From positions 1 to 46,467 of the forward strand of contig JAJDZZ010000043.1 in assembly GCA_022824405.1 (NCBI GenBank): 46,467 nt of DNA. The letters are read 5' to 3'. Position 1 is the stretch's first letter, and every line of letters starts with the position of its first letter. The position numbers and the translations under genes are program-made. The notes below the pieces were generated by a model that had not been told where the DNA came from, did not search any database, and saw only the letters and a program-made list of their open reading frames with translations. The DNA comes from Opitutales bacterium (GTDB lineage: Bacteria > Verrucomicrobiota > Verrucomicrobiia > Opitutales > UBA2995). Of the stretch, positions 16,479 through 25,477 are shown one piece after another.

Positions 16479-16961
16479 ATGGAAAAGATCCTGCAATTGT
16501 TAATCGAGGGAGAGCCCATTGACACCGGGCAGATGGCCGAGGTGTTGAACTATTCGGTGGAGGAAGTGGAGGCCCGTTTGGCCGAACTTAAGGAGCGGAA
16601 TATCCTGCTCGGATGGCGTCCCGTTTTCAACCCGGCCAAGGAAATCGAGGATTGGGTTCGAGCCGTCATAGAAGTAAAGATAAAGCCGGAACGGGAGGGT
16701 GGTTTCGACCGGCTCTCGGAACGTATCAGCCGCTTCGACGAAGTGGAAAGCTGTTACCTCATGTCGGGCGCTTACGACTTGCTGGTTTTTGTAAAAGGGC
16801 ATCACCTCAAAGCTGTGGCCGGTTTCGTATCGGAGCGTTTGGCCACCATCGACGGGGTGCTTTCCACCGCTACCCACTTCATGCTGCGGGCCTACAAGGA
16901 ACAGGGCTTCCTTTTGCCGGGGGCCGGGGACGATTCCGAGAAACCTAAGATCAGTCCGTGA
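16479..16961 (+). CDS. Lrp/AsnC-family transcriptional regulator
   Basis: The 160-residue protein has an N-terminal winged helix (EKILQLLIEGEPIDTGQMAE, residues 2-60) and a C-terminal RAM/AsnC ligand-binding domain (VIEVKIKPEREGGFDRLSER, YDLLVFVKGHHLKAV). Such regulators sense amino acids and control their metabolism. The ATG at 16479, with AGGA twelve bases upstream, was preferred over an upstream GTG at 16440, whose extra residues are not helix-like. Its stop codon overlaps the GTG of the aminotransferase (GTGA at 16958-16961), which implies translational coupling. It may regulate that operon; this is inference. Confidence 0.93.
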   Translation: MEKILQLLIEGEPIDTGQMAEVLNYSVEEVEARLAELKERNILLGWRPVFNPAKEIEDWVRAVIEVKIKPEREGGFDRLSERISRFDEVESCYLMSGAYDLLVFVKGHHLKAVAGFVSERLATIDGVLSTATHFMLRAYKEQGFLLPGAGDDSEKPKISP

Positions 16962-18133
16962 AAACGCCAACCATGCACAGGTCTTTCGTGGCCCGGCAAA
17001 TACGCGATATGCCCCGATCCGGCATTCGCGAATTTTTTGAATTGGTGCAAGGGGCCGAGGATGTCATTTCCCTCGGCGTGGGGGAACCGGGGTTCGATAC
17101 CCCATGGCACATCCGGGAAGCCGCCATCTATGCCTTGGAGCGGGGCAAAACCAGCTATACTTCCAATCTCGGATTGCTCAAGCTGCGCCGGGTAATCGCG
17201 CGCTATCTGGCCAGGGAATTCAGCGTGGAGTATCATCCGGAACGCCAGATTCTGGTAACGGTCGGGGTTTCCGAGGCGCTGGACATCGCTCTGCGGGCCA
17301 TTATCGACCCGGGTGACAAGGTCATGTACCATGAACCCTGTTACGTTTCCTATCATCCCTCCATTTCCATGGCCCATGGGATCGGGGTTAAGGTGCCCAC
17401 CCGCGAAGAGGACCATTTTGCCTTGGATCCGAGACAATTATGGAATTACTGGGAGCCCGGGGTGAAAGCCCTGGTCCTGAACTTCCCCACCAACCCCACC
17501 GGGGGAACGGTTTCGATCGGGCAATTGCGGGAAGTGGCCCGCTTTGCCCAGGAAAAGGACCTGCTCGTGATCAGCGATGAAATCTATGGGGAACTGACCT
17601 TTTCCGGGAAACACACTTCCATCGCCAGCCTGCCCGGCATGCGCGACCGAACGATTTTTCTGCACGGTTGTTCCAAGGCCTTTGCCATGACCGGTTTTCG
17701 TATTGGATTTGCCTGCGCCTCGAGCGAATTGACCGAGGCGATGATGAAAGTGCACCAATACAGTATGTTGTGCGCCCCTATCCTCAGTCAGGAGGCCGCC
17801 ATCGAAGCCCTCCGGAATGGCGCCGAGGCCGTGGCCCGGATGAAGGAACAATACCGCAGGAGGCGGGACCTGATCGTCCGTAAAATGAACCGATCGGGCC
17901 TGAATTGCCATTTGCCCAACGGCACCTTCTATGCTTTTCCCTCCATTCGATCCACCGGGCTGGACTCCAAAACGTTTGCCTTGAAATTATTCGAGGCCAA
18001 GCGGGTGGCCACGGTTCCCGGAAACGCCTTCGGAGAAAGCGGGGAAGGGTTTATCCGCTGCAACTATTCGACCGACTATGAAGAACTCCTGAAGGCTTGC
18101 CAATTGATCGACGAGTTCGTCCAGGAACTCTGA
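16958..18133 (+). CDS. Class I PLP-dependent aminotransferase linked to Lrp
   Basis: The fold-type I aminotransferase has the N-terminal signature ISLGVGEPGFDTP, the substrate-side NFPTNPTGG, and the PLP lysine in HGCSKAFAMTGFRIGFA. The C-terminal arginine region is GEGFIRCNYSTDYEEL. It would transfer an amino group between an amino acid and 2-oxoglutarate or pyruvate; the amino acid is not identifiable. The GTG start overlaps the Lrp stop by four bases; an ATG four codons later is possible. Coupling to an Lrp gene suggests amino-acid-responsive control. Confidence 0.93.
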   Translation: MKTPTMHRSFVARQIRDMPRSGIREFFELVQGAEDVISLGVGEPGFDTPWHIREAAIYALERGKTSYTSNLGLLKLRRVIARYLAREFSVEYHPERQILVTVGVSEALDIALRAIIDPGDKVMYHEPCYVSYHPSISMAHGIGVKVPTREEDHFALDPRQLWNYWEPGVKALVLNFPTNPTGGTVSIGQLREVARFAQEKDLLVISDEIYGELTFSGKHTSIASLPGMRDRTIFLHGCSKAFAMTGFRIGFACASSELTEAMMKVHQYSMLCAPILSQEAAIEALRNGAEAVARMKEQYRRRRDLIVRKMNRSGLNCHLPNGTFYAFPSIRSTGLDSKTFALKLFEAKRVATVPGNAFGESGEGFIRCNYSTDYEELLKACQLIDEFVQEL

Positions 18134-18500
18134 AGACCCAAGTTTCCGGATGCTGGTTTCTTGGTCGAAATTTAACCACAGAGAGCACAGAGGCCACAGA
18201 GAGAAACCACGGATTACACGGATGAGCACGGATTAAAAAAGGAGGGGGGACATTCCTGCCCCCCTCCATGCCTTTCGAGAGAGGGACAAGAATGTCCCCC
18301 CTCCGTTAACTCCTGTTCCGGCGAAGCCGGATCCCTCAGCGATCTTGGCGATCTTTGCGAGAGTCATTATTTCATCCTGTAAATCCTGTTTATCCATGTT
18401 CAATTCCATTACCCCACTACTCCCTTCTCCCCAATTCCTATTTGGCGCCTCTTTTTAGTTGGTTTATGGTAGGGGAGTTGTTAACACAGGCGCCTTTTTC
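18134..18500. repeat. Repeat-rich spacer upstream of der
   Basis: No gene is recognised. Modules in order: AACCACAGAGAGCACAGAGG (from about 18173), CCACGGATTACACGGATGAG (from about 18207), the hairpin described at 18241-18304, CCTGTTCCGGCGAAGCCGGA (about 18313-18332), inverted CGATCTTGGCGATCTTTGCG (about 18340), and ATCCTGTAAATCCTGTTTAT (18374-18393). Two copies of GGCGCCT(C)TTTT follow, the second running into the der start. Confidence 0.85.
18241..18304. repeat. GC-rich hairpin element
   Basis: GGAGGGGGGACATTC (18241-18255) and GAATGTCCCCCCTCC (18290-18304) are perfect 15-base reverse complements around a loop of 34 bases. The left arm also pairs in part with the nearer tract CTGCCCCCCTCC, so two alternative folds exist. 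There is no U-tract, so it is not a standard terminator. Confidence 0.8.
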
Positions 18501-19895
18501 ATGGAGTTCGGGCAGAAGAGTGTAGCGCTGGTGGGACGTCCCAACGTGGGGAAGAGCTGTTTGTTCAACGCCATTGCCGGCCGCCGCTTGTCCATCGTGC
18601 ACGACCGTCCGGGGGTGACACGCGACGTGGTCGGCTTTGCCCTGAATTCCGGTCATATGCTTCTGGATACGGGGGGCATAGGGATCAAACCGGAGATGAC
18701 TCCCCGGCGCTTGCAGCGCGCCACGGAACAGCAGGTGGAATTTGCTCTCCAAACCGCCGAACTGGTATTGCTTGTGGCTGACGGACTGGAGGGAATGACC
18801 CCTTTGGATGAAATTCTGGCCGAGCGCCTGAGATCGAGCGGCAAGCCTTCCTGGGTCGTGGTGAATAAAATCGATGGGCCCGAGCACGAGGACAAGGTAC
18901 ACGAGTTTAACAAACTGGGCCTCAGAGGGGTGCTCTTCACCTCGGCAGCGCACCGCCGGGGAATAAATCGGTTGCGGCAACTCATGGGAGAGGAATTGGG
19001 ATCCCCTTCCACGGATGCGGCTCAGGGGTGGAGCGGACGTATTCGCATTTCCTTTGTCGGCCGTCCCAACGTGGGGAAATCGTCCCTGTGCAATGCCCTG
19101 CTGCGGGAAGAGCGCATGATCGTGAGCGAAATCCCGGGCACCACCCGCGATGCGGTCAGCCAGGATCTCGATTTCCAAACCGATGGCGGAGACCCGTTGA
19201 AGTTCAGCTTGATCGACACGGCCGGACTGCGGCGCCGGGCCAAGGTATCCGATCCGATCGAATATTTCTCCGCCTTGCGGGTGGAGGACACCATCGCCCG
19301 AAGCGACGTGGTCTTCCTGGTTCTGGACGCCCTCGACGGGGTTACCAAACAGGACAAATTGATTGCCGGGCACATCCTCGGAAAAGGGAAGGGCATTATC
19401 GTCCTGGTCAACAAGTGGGATTTTGCGGAGAAGCGGTTCAAGGAGGCTCCCATGCCCGGCTACGGGGATTTGGAGGAGTTTCGCCACAGCTTTGAAAAAT
19501 CGCTCCGCCGGGAAATATTTTTTCTGCCGGATGCCCCCGTAATATTCGTTTCGGCCTTGGAGGGGTTGAAGATCGACGAAATACCGCCCCGGGCGGCCCT
19601 TATCTACAAAAGGCTGTTTACCGAAATACCGACGGGCCGCCTCAACTCCGTGCTCAATAAACTGATGCGGCGCAACCCGCCCCGGCTCCTTAGGAAGATA
19701 AGGTTCAAACTCTATTACGCCGTCCAAATCTCCAAACGCCCCATCAAATTCAGGTTGTTTTGTAATAATGAAGGCAGGCTGGACGATACCTACCGTCGCT
19801 TCCTGCAATCGAACCTGATCAGGGAATTCGACCTTGGAGGTTGCCCGGTTTTGTTTGATCTGGTGGGAAAGAAACCCTTCAAATCCTACAAATGA
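18501..19895 (+). CDS. der: Ribosome biogenesis GTPase Der (EngA)
   Basis: The 464-residue protein has two tandem GTPase domains, the hallmark of Der. The first P-loop is ALVGRPNVGKS (residues 9-19), with DTGG and NKID motifs following. The second P-loop starts near residue 187 (FVGRPNVGKSSL), with DTAG and NKWD following. A C-terminal KH-like domain ends in a basic tail. Der helps assemble the 50S ribosomal subunit and is normally essential. I chose the ATG at 18501, not the in-frame start at 18459, because family members start just before the first P-loop strand. The leader before it consists of dispersed repeat sequence. Confidence 0.97.
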   Translation: MEFGQKSVALVGRPNVGKSCLFNAIAGRRLSIVHDRPGVTRDVVGFALNSGHMLLDTGGIGIKPEMTPRRLQRATEQQVEFALQTAELVLLVADGLEGMTPLDEILAERLRSSGKPSWVVVNKIDGPEHEDKVHEFNKLGLRGVLFTSAAHRRGINRLRQLMGEELGSPSTDAAQGWSGRIRISFVGRPNVGKSSLCNALLREERMIVSEIPGTTRDAVSQDLDFQTDGGDPLKFSLIDTAGLRRRAKVSDPIEYFSALRVEDTIARSDVVFLVLDALDGVTKQDKLIAGHILGKGKGIIVLVNKWDFAEKRFKEAPMPGYGDLEEFRHSFEKSLRREIFFLPDAPVIFVSALEGLKIDEIPPRAALIYKRLFTEIPTGRLNSVLNKLMRRNPPRLLRKIRFKLYYAVQISKRPIKFRLFCNNEGRLDDTYRRFLQSNLIREFDLGGCPVLFDLVGKKPFKSYK

Positions 19896-19922
19896 CCGCA
19901 CGCGACAGGTTTAGGCCGAATG

Positions 19923-19942
19923 GCGCTTCGTTAAGCGCGTTT
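19923..19942 (+). terminator. Weak hairpin after der
   Basis: GCGCTT and AAGCGC (19923-19928, 19933-19938) pair around a four-base loop and are followed by GTTT. The stem is short and the U-tract minimal, so this is at most a weak terminator. Confidence 0.3.
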
Positions 19943-20053
19943 CCGGAGGAATATGGTATGGACGCCAGCCGGGGTCATGCCGTAGAAAAGTGATGCCTTT
20001 TGGAGAAAAAGGGTCCAAGGAATGACCCCGACGAGCGACCCCTGCCTTTTCCC

Positions 20054-21082
20054 ATGACCTCCCCTTCCGGCATTTCGATGGTATTTATGGGTTCCGATTC
20101 CCTCGCCATCCCGTCGCTGGATTTTCTTTGGGAAAGGCGGAACGATATGCCCATTCGGGCCGTTTATACCCAACCGGACCGACCGCACGGACGGGGGAGA
20201 AAGATCCGGCCCTCCCGGGTCAAGACCTGGGCCTTGGAGCGCGGCATCGACGTTCTACAACCTGCCTCCTTTGACGAAGGCGCTATTTCCCGGCTGAGGG
20301 GACTGAATCCGGATCTGATCCTGGTCATGGCCTACGGGCATATTTTGCCTCAGCCCGTATTGGACGTGCCGCCCTTGGGGATCTACAACCTGCACCTCTC
20401 GCTCCTGCCCAAATTGCGGGGAGCTTCCCCGGTGGAGTCCGCCATTGTTTCCGGAGAACGGGAGACGGGAATTACCCTGATGCGCCTGGTGTTGCAATTG
20501 GATGCCGGCCCCGTCATAGACCGGGAGGTCGTCCCCATCGAGGAGGACGACACCGGCGGTTCCCTGGTCGGGAAATTGTCGGAGGGGAGCCCGGCTTTAT
20601 TGGAGCGGAATCTGGAGGGCCTGTCCAAGGGAAGTTGCGAGGAATCGCCGCAAGCGGAAAGGGAGGCAACCTATTGCCGGATGATGGTAAAACAAGACGG
20701 CCGGCTCGACTTTGCCAAACCGGCTGCTCAACTGGCTCGCCGCATCAGGGGACTCCATCCCTGGCCCGGATGTTTTGCCCGCCTGGGAGACACCGTCCTG
20801 AAAATAGGTCGCGCTTCCCACCGTGAAGGAAAGACCCCGGGGAACTTCGGCCAAGTGCTGGCGCTTGGCCCTGAGGGCCTTGAAGTGGTAACGGGCGATG
20901 GGGTGCTCATCCTCAAGTCGTTGCAGAAGCCCGGGGGCAGGTTATTGCCGGTGGATGCGTTTGCCCGGGGCTTCCCCTTACGTCCGGGGGACTGCTTTGC
21001 CGGGGAAAAAATGTATCCCCTGGTCTCAAAAAAACCCATTTCCCCGAAAAGATTCTTTCAACTGCGTGACAAAACATGTTAA
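20054..21082 (+). CDS. fmt: Methionyl-tRNA formyltransferase
   Basis: The enzyme formylates initiator Met-tRNA with 10-formyl-THF. It has the N-terminal strand ISMVFMGSDSLAIPSL, the catalytic block LHLSLLPKLRGASPV with conserved N-x-H-x-S-L-L-P, the LDAGPVIDRE aspartate motif, and a C-terminal OB-like domain beginning near LARRIRGLHPWPG. At 342 residues it is of normal or slightly long size, with a short basic C-terminal tail. The ATG at 20054 was chosen because the Rossmann strand begins there. An in-frame TTG at 20000 would add 18 poorly conserved residues. No def gene is adjacent. The next gene starts 57 bases downstream. Confidence 0.95.
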   Translation: MTSPSGISMVFMGSDSLAIPSLDFLWERRNDMPIRAVYTQPDRPHGRGRKIRPSRVKTWALERGIDVLQPASFDEGAISRLRGLNPDLILVMAYGHILPQPVLDVPPLGIYNLHLSLLPKLRGASPVESAIVSGERETGITLMRLVLQLDAGPVIDREVVPIEEDDTGGSLVGKLSEGSPALLERNLEGLSKGSCEESPQAEREATYCRMMVKQDGRLDFAKPAAQLARRIRGLHPWPGCFARLGDTVLKIGRASHREGKTPGNFGQVLALGPEGLEVVTGDGVLILKSLQKPGGRLLPVDAFARGFPLRPGDCFAGEKMYPLVSKKPISPKRFFQLRDKTC

Positions 21083-21139
21083 CCTGTCCTCCAGGTTTCT
21101 TTTATCCCATCTGCCCAACCCCAAATCCCAATACCAAAA

Positions 21140-21772
21140 ATGAAATCCCAACTCGTTATCCCACTTATTGTACTTAACCTGATATATCCCGCCCTGGTTG
21201 CCGGGGCTCAAAACTTATCCCCTCCGCATCGGGTTCCGCCGAGGAGCAGCCATACGGCCGGCCTCAGTCAGGACGTGACCATGCTCAAGCAACAACTGGG
21301 GGAAATCCGCCTGGAACTGGAGCGGTTGTTCCGGGTGAGCAATTCCCTGCAGGTTCGCCTTAGCGCTCTCGAACAAAAAAATTCCGGCAGCGGATTTGTT
21401 TCGGAAGAATTTTTCAATCGGGAACTGGCTTCCCTGCGGAGCGAAGTGAACCGGTTGAACAAAGCGAACAAGGAGCAGATCGTTTCCCAGGTCAGCGAGC
21501 AAATCCGGGTCTTGGCCAGTGAAACGGAAAAATCGCTTCAATCGATGACCGGGGCAGGGGCCGCTCCGGCCACGCTGCAGGTGGTGGAATTTTCCGACAA
21601 CTACCCCAAATCGGGCATCTATTACAAGGTACAGACCGGGGATACCATGTCCAAGATCGCTAAGGAATCCGGTTCCAGGATTTCCTATATCATCAATGCC
21701 AACAAGATCCCGAATCCGGATCGGCTACAGGTAGGGAAAGAGCTTTTTATTCCAGTGGATAACCCCAACTGA
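21140..21772 (+). CDS. Exported coiled-coil protein with C-terminal LysM domain
   Basis: The protein has a signal peptide (residues 1 to about 23), then a long predicted coiled coil (about residues 45-130, rich in LxxxLxxL heptads such as EIRLELERLFRVSNSLQVRL). A single LysM domain at the C-terminus begins YYKVQTGDTMSKIAKESG and ends LQVGKELFIPV. LysM binds peptidoglycan glycans, so the protein is probably periplasmic and tied to the cell wall. A role in envelope organisation or division is a guess. It lies eleven bases upstream of parB and is probably cotranscribed. Confidence 0.9.
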   Translation: MKSQLVIPLIVLNLIYPALVAGAQNLSPPHRVPPRSSHTAGLSQDVTMLKQQLGEIRLELERLFRVSNSLQVRLSALEQKNSGSGFVSEEFFNRELASLRSEVNRLNKANKEQIVSQVSEQIRVLASETEKSLQSMTGAGAAPATLQVVEFSDNYPKSGIYYKVQTGDTMSKIAKESGSRISYIINANKIPNPDRLQVGKELFIPVDNPN

Positions 21773-21782
21773 TTTCAGTCAA

Positions 21783-22742
21783 ATGGCCAAAAAGACAGGT
21801 GGACTGGGAAGAGGACTGGGTAGTTTGATTGCGGAAGGAGTGGCAAGCCCCGGTCTCTTGGAGAAAACGGAGGTCGAACCAGTTGGCAAAAATGCCCCTT
21901 CCTTCATTGAAGTACTGGAAGATGGGGCCAAGCCGGCTGGGAACCCCGAGTACCGGGATTTGAGTATCGATGCGATTGAACCGAATCCCTTTCAACCGCG
22001 CCGGGATTTTGATGAATCCCAACTAGCGGAGTTGGCCGACAGTATACGTTCGGAAGGTTTGTTGCAGCCCATTGTGGTGCGGAAGGATGGGCAAACCTAT
22101 CAACTGATCGCGGGGGAGCGCCGGTGGAGGGCCTGCCGGCAATTGAATTTGAAATCCATTCCGGCCCGCGTGGTGGAAGCCAGCGACGCCTCATCCGCCG
22201 CGATAAGTCTTATCGAAAACCTGCAGCGGGAGGGATTGAATCCTATCGAGGAGGCGATTGGATTTGCCAGCCTCCTGCGCGATTTCGACCTGACCCAGGA
22301 GCAGGTTGGCGAACGGGTGGGCAAGGGCCGCGCCACCATTGCCAACGCCCTGAGGTTGCTTCAGTTGGATAAGGAAGTGCAGGGATATATCCGGAAGGGC
22401 CATTTGTCGCGGGGTCATGCCAAGGTCCTGCTCGGCATCGAGGATGAGACCCAGCGCACCGTCTTGGCCCGGCGCATCGTCGAATTGGGTTCCAGCGTGC
22501 GGGAGACGGAACGTTTGGCCAGGCAGGTCCGTGAAAGCCGGGGTCAGACCGCGGCCAAGGCGGGGGCGGCAAAATCACCGGCCGAAGAGGCCGCTCTTTC
22601 CGAATGGGAGGGCAAAATTTCCCGACGGTTCAAGACCCGCGTCGTCCTCAGGCACACCGCCAGAAAGGGCAGAATCATCATAGAATATTTTGGCAACGAT
22701 GATTTGGCCCGGATTCTCGAAGAGATGGGTGTCGAATCCTGA
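21783..22742 (+). CDS. parB: ParB/Spo0J-family chromosome partition protein
   Basis: The 319-residue protein has the usual order of ParB parts: a ParA-interaction-like N-terminus MAKKTGGLGRGLGSLI, the box IEPNPFQPRRDF, the CTP-binding box IAGERRWRAC, ENLQREGLNPIEEA, a helix-turn-helix around LTQEQVGERVGKGRATIANA, and a C-terminal dimerisation segment. ParB clamps bind CTP, load at parS and spread on the chromosome near the origin. The expected parA/soj partner is not adjacent; a LysM gene takes its place upstream. I did not notice a full parS palindrome in the window. Confidence 0.96.
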   Translation: MAKKTGGLGRGLGSLIAEGVASPGLLEKTEVEPVGKNAPSFIEVLEDGAKPAGNPEYRDLSIDAIEPNPFQPRRDFDESQLAELADSIRSEGLLQPIVVRKDGQTYQLIAGERRWRACRQLNLKSIPARVVEASDASSAAISLIENLQREGLNPIEEAIGFASLLRDFDLTQEQVGERVGKGRATIANALRLLQLDKEVQGYIRKGHLSRGHAKVLLGIEDETQRTVLARRIVELGSSVRETERLARQVRESRGQTAAKAGAAKSPAEEAALSEWEGKISRRFKTRVVLRHTARKGRIIIEYFGNDDLARILEEMGVES

Positions 22743-22814
22743 AGGGTTGAGGTTTTTACTTGCACAGTGACGGCTTGCCCGGCAAATTAGCGCGTTTTTC
22801 AAAAGAGCCCCAGG

Positions 22815-23291
22815 ATGCAAATCACCATCGCCATATTCAGCTTCCTCCTGTTGTTGTTGTGTTTATTTACCCTCTTGCTGGTTTTGGTGCAAAAGCCCAG
22901 GGCCGATGGAGGTTTGGGAGCGGCTTTGGGAGGCGGTTCCATGGAGGCGGCCTTGGGGGTGGAATCCAGCAACGTCCTCAACAAGACCACCATCTATAGC
23001 GTCATCGGTTTCTTTATCCTGACCTTCGCCCTCTACCTGGGAAATCTGACCGTTGTCGAGGATAGCCAGGTTACCGGCAGTGAAGGACTCTTGAGCGAAG
23101 TGATTGAGGCTGAAGAGGGAGCGGATGCTCCAGCCGCCGCCCCGGCCGGGTCAGCTTTGGAGCCGTCCTTGCCCGAAATCGGCGCCGAATCGACTGACCG
23201 GGAGGTTCCAGTCCCGGCCGAAGAAGGACAAGCGGAGGAAGCGGCCGAGTCCGCGGCATCTACTCCCGAAGAAGGGGTTGAACAACCCTGA
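22815..23291 (+). CDS. secG: Protein-export membrane protein SecG with acidic C-terminal tail
   Basis: The first 80 residues match SecG: a membrane helix (LLLLCLFTLLLVLVQKP), the cytoplasmic glycine-rich loop DGGLGAALGGGSMEAALG, and a second helix (TTIYSVIGFFILTFALYL). SecG assists SecYEG translocation. Residues from about 90 to 158 form a Glu/Ala/Pro-rich, low-complexity tail not needed by the minimal family; it would lie on the side reached after the second helix. Total length is about 50 residues more than E. coli SecG. The next gene follows closely. Confidence 0.92.
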   Translation: MQITIAIFSFLLLLLCLFTLLLVLVQKPRADGGLGAALGGGSMEAALGVESSNVLNKTTIYSVIGFFILTFALYLGNLTVVEDSQVTGSEGLLSEVIEAEEGADAPAAAPAGSALEPSLPEIGAESTDREVPVPAEEGQAEEAAESAASTPEEGVEQP

Positions 23292-23307
23292 AGCGGTTTT
23301 TAGGGTC

Positions 23308-24171
23308 TTGAAACTCCTCCCTTGGAAGCACCTTGCCTTGGCCGCGTGTCTGGTCGGCTTCGCCTGCGGGGAAATCTGGGGACAGGGTTCGCAGCGCCGT
23401 CCGAGAGTGGAACTGCTGCGGGAAATCGATTTGGAGGAAGGCCGGGAGCGGCTCAAGGTATTTCGCAATCTCTGGATAGACGGCGACTTCAGCACCCGGT
23501 TTGAATTGCAGTTCATCCCGAGACGGGGAGAACCCGAAAAAGTGACCGGAACGCTCTGGGGCAGCAATTTGCCCGACGGCCCCGTTTCGCTCCTCAAGTT
23601 GAACGACGCGTCCGGGCACGAGTTCTACCTGCGCAACGGTCCGGAAGGGTTTATATCAATGCGCAATGCCCAGGCTCCGCAATGGAATCGCCTGCCTGAA
23701 TTGGACTGGCTCCGGGAGACGGCGGAGGGGTTCATGGTTACCCCTTTCGATCTGATGATGCCCTACATCTACTGGGATGACTGGGAGTACGATGGGGTAA
23801 CCAAAATACGGGGCCGGGTTGCCCATTCATTTTTCATGCTGGCCCCGGAGGACTTCAGAGGAAAGATGGCCGACCTCAGCGGTATATTGATTTATCTGGA
23901 TGAAGCGTTCAACGCCATGCTCAAGGCCGAGTACGTGGACGGGGAGGGCAATACGGTTAAAACCTTTCGGCTACTCGACCTGAAAAAGGTCGATGGAATC
24001 TGGTTGCCCAAAACCATCGATTTCATGGACGAGAAAAACCGCAATAAAACCAGGTTCAGGATTACCGACGCCGCCATGGGCCTGGAGTTTTTCAACCATC
24101 CCTTTGGCCGAGGCGAAATTCCAACCCTCCCGCCCGAAATTCCCTCCTCCTTCTATAGCGAGGTTCGATGA
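23308..24171 (+). CDS. Exported LolA-like protein (outer-membrane lipoprotein-sorting type)
   Basis: A signal peptide (KLLPWKHLALAACLVGFACG) is followed by a domain of about 255 residues. Its repeated amphipathic strands and the passages MVTPFDLMMPYIYWDDWEYDG and KKVDGIWLPKTIDFMDEKN resemble the LolA-like proteins annotated as outer membrane lipoprotein-sorting protein (PF17131-type). These resemble the LolA half-barrel, but their role is usually unproven. No ATG is available at the expected point. I take TTG at 23308; another TTG at 23278 would overlap secG. Position directly after secG suits an envelope role. Confidence 0.65.
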   Translation: MKLLPWKHLALAACLVGFACGEIWGQGSQRRPRVELLREIDLEEGRERLKVFRNLWIDGDFSTRFELQFIPRRGEPEKVTGTLWGSNLPDGPVSLLKLNDASGHEFYLRNGPEGFISMRNAQAPQWNRLPELDWLRETAEGFMVTPFDLMMPYIYWDDWEYDGVTKIRGRVAHSFFMLAPEDFRGKMADLSGILIYLDEAFNAMLKAEYVDGEGNTVKTFRLLDLKKVDGIWLPKTIDFMDEKNRNKTRFRITDAAMGLEFFNHPFGRGEIPTLPPEIPSSFYSEVR

Positions 24172-24301
24172 GGGGATAAGGGCCGGAGATGAAGAATTGG
24201 GCGCTGGAAAATTTTTTCGTTCCTTTTACTTGAAGGCGAGGGGCAAAGTTACTCAGATGAAACGCCTCAGTATATCGACACGAATTTAGACTTAAATTAT
24301 T

Positions 24302-25477
24302 ATGATACTATCTACTTGGGCAAAAAACGTCTCTCCCTCTCCCACCTTGACGGTGGATGCCAGGGTCAAGGAAATGATCGCGGCCGGTGAGGATATCGCC
24401 GGTTTTGGGGCCGGAGAACCGGACTTCGATACGCCGGATTTCATCAAGGAGGCCTGTAAGGTCGCGTTGGATGAGGGCAAAACCAAATATGCGCCCACCC
24501 CCGGCATTCCCCCGCTTCGCTCGGCTTTGGCGGAAAAATTTCGTTCCTTCAACCATATCGAGACCGCCGCCGCCAATGAGGTGGTCGTCTCTCCCGGGGG
24601 AAAATTCTCCCTCTATCTGGCCATTCTCGCCACTTGCGGTCCCGGAGATGAGGTGATTATCCCGGCGCCTTACTGGGTGAGCTATCCCGAAATGGTCAAG
24701 TTGGCCGGAGCCACTCCCAAGATTATCGCGGCGGGGGACGACCAGGGATTTAAAATAACCCCGGAACAATTGAAGGATGCCATCACCCCCCGCACCCGCA
24801 TGCTGATATTGAATTCTCCTTCCAATCCGACCGGCGCCGTTTATTCGCGGGATGAACTGGAAGCCGTCATGGAGGTGGTGGTGCGCAATGGGATCTACGC
24901 CATGTCCGATGAAATCTACGAGTACCTCTACTACGACGGTCTCAGCCACGATTCACCCGCCTCCTTCAGTAAGGAAGCCGCCGCCTCGACCATTACGGTA
25001 AGCGGGTTCAGCAAAACGTTTTCCATGACCGGTTGGCGGCTCGGGGTTCTGCACGCCCCGGGTCCTGTTGCCAAGGCCATTTCCAGCCTGCAAAGCCAGA
25101 CCAGTTCCAATGCCACCACTTTCGCCCAATGGGGCGCCTTGGCCGCCCTGGAACACCCGGAACAGGCCCGGGCCGCCATAGATGAAATGCTCGTGGCCTT
25201 CGACCGTCGTCGCCTGTTTCTGCTGGAGGGCCTCCAGGCCATTGCGGGGGTGACCTGCTTGCGGGCTCAGGGGGCCTTTTACCTCTTCCCCAACATCTCC
25301 TCCTTCGGACTGACTTCCGATGATTTCGCCGCCCGCCTCCTCGAAGAGAGCAGGGTGGCCGTCGTCCCCGGCAGCGGATTTGGATCCGACGCCTATATCC
25401 GCCTCAGTTACGCCACTTCCGACGCTATCATCGAAAAGGGCCTCAACCGCCTCACTGAATTCTGCGGTCGGTTTTAG
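24302..25477 (+). CDS. aspC: Aspartate aminotransferase-type PLP enzyme (class Ib)
   Basis: The 391-residue aminotransferase carries [15 protein letters not shown], the substrate-binding [16 protein letters not shown], the PLP-facing aspartate-tyrosine segment [14 protein letters not shown], and the PLP lysine in [15 protein letters not shown]. The C-terminal arginine is in [10 protein letters not shown]. Overall it resembles thermophile and alphaproteobacterial class Ib aspartate aminotransferases, so conversion of aspartate and 2-oxoglutarate to oxaloacetate and glutamate is likely. It is a separate lineage from the Lrp-linked aminotransferase at 16958. It is followed by a 606-base repeat-rich spacer. 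Confidence 0.93.
   Translation: MILSTWAKNVSPSPTLTVDARVKEMIAAGEDIAGFGAGEPDFDTPDFIKEACKVALDEGKTKYAPTPGIPPLRSALAEKFRSFNHIETAAANEVVVSPGGKFSLYLAILATCGPGDEVIIPAPYWVSYPEMVKLAGATPKIIAAGDDQGFKITPEQLKDAITPRTRMLILNSPSNPTGAVYSRDELEAVMEVVVRNGIYAMSDEIYEYLYYDGLSHDSPASFSKEAAASTITVSGFSKTFSMTGWRLGVLHAPGPVAKAISSLQSQTSSNATTFAQWGALAALEHPEQARAAIDEMLVAFDRRRLFLLEGLQAIAGVTCLRAQGAFYLFPNISSFGLTSDDFAARLLEESRVAVVPGSGFGSDAYIRLSYATSDAIIEKGLNRLTEFCGRF

Noticed and set aside
15221-16525. A 434-codon minus-strand frame opposite the S41 protease.
   Set aside because: The PDZ domain and Ser/Lys catalytic pair are on the plus strand. The minus frame spans the gap and shows no domain.
18438-19901. A 487-codon minus-strand frame opposite der.
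   Set aside because: It mirrors der in high-GC sequence. The two P-loops and all G motifs of Der lie on the plus strand.
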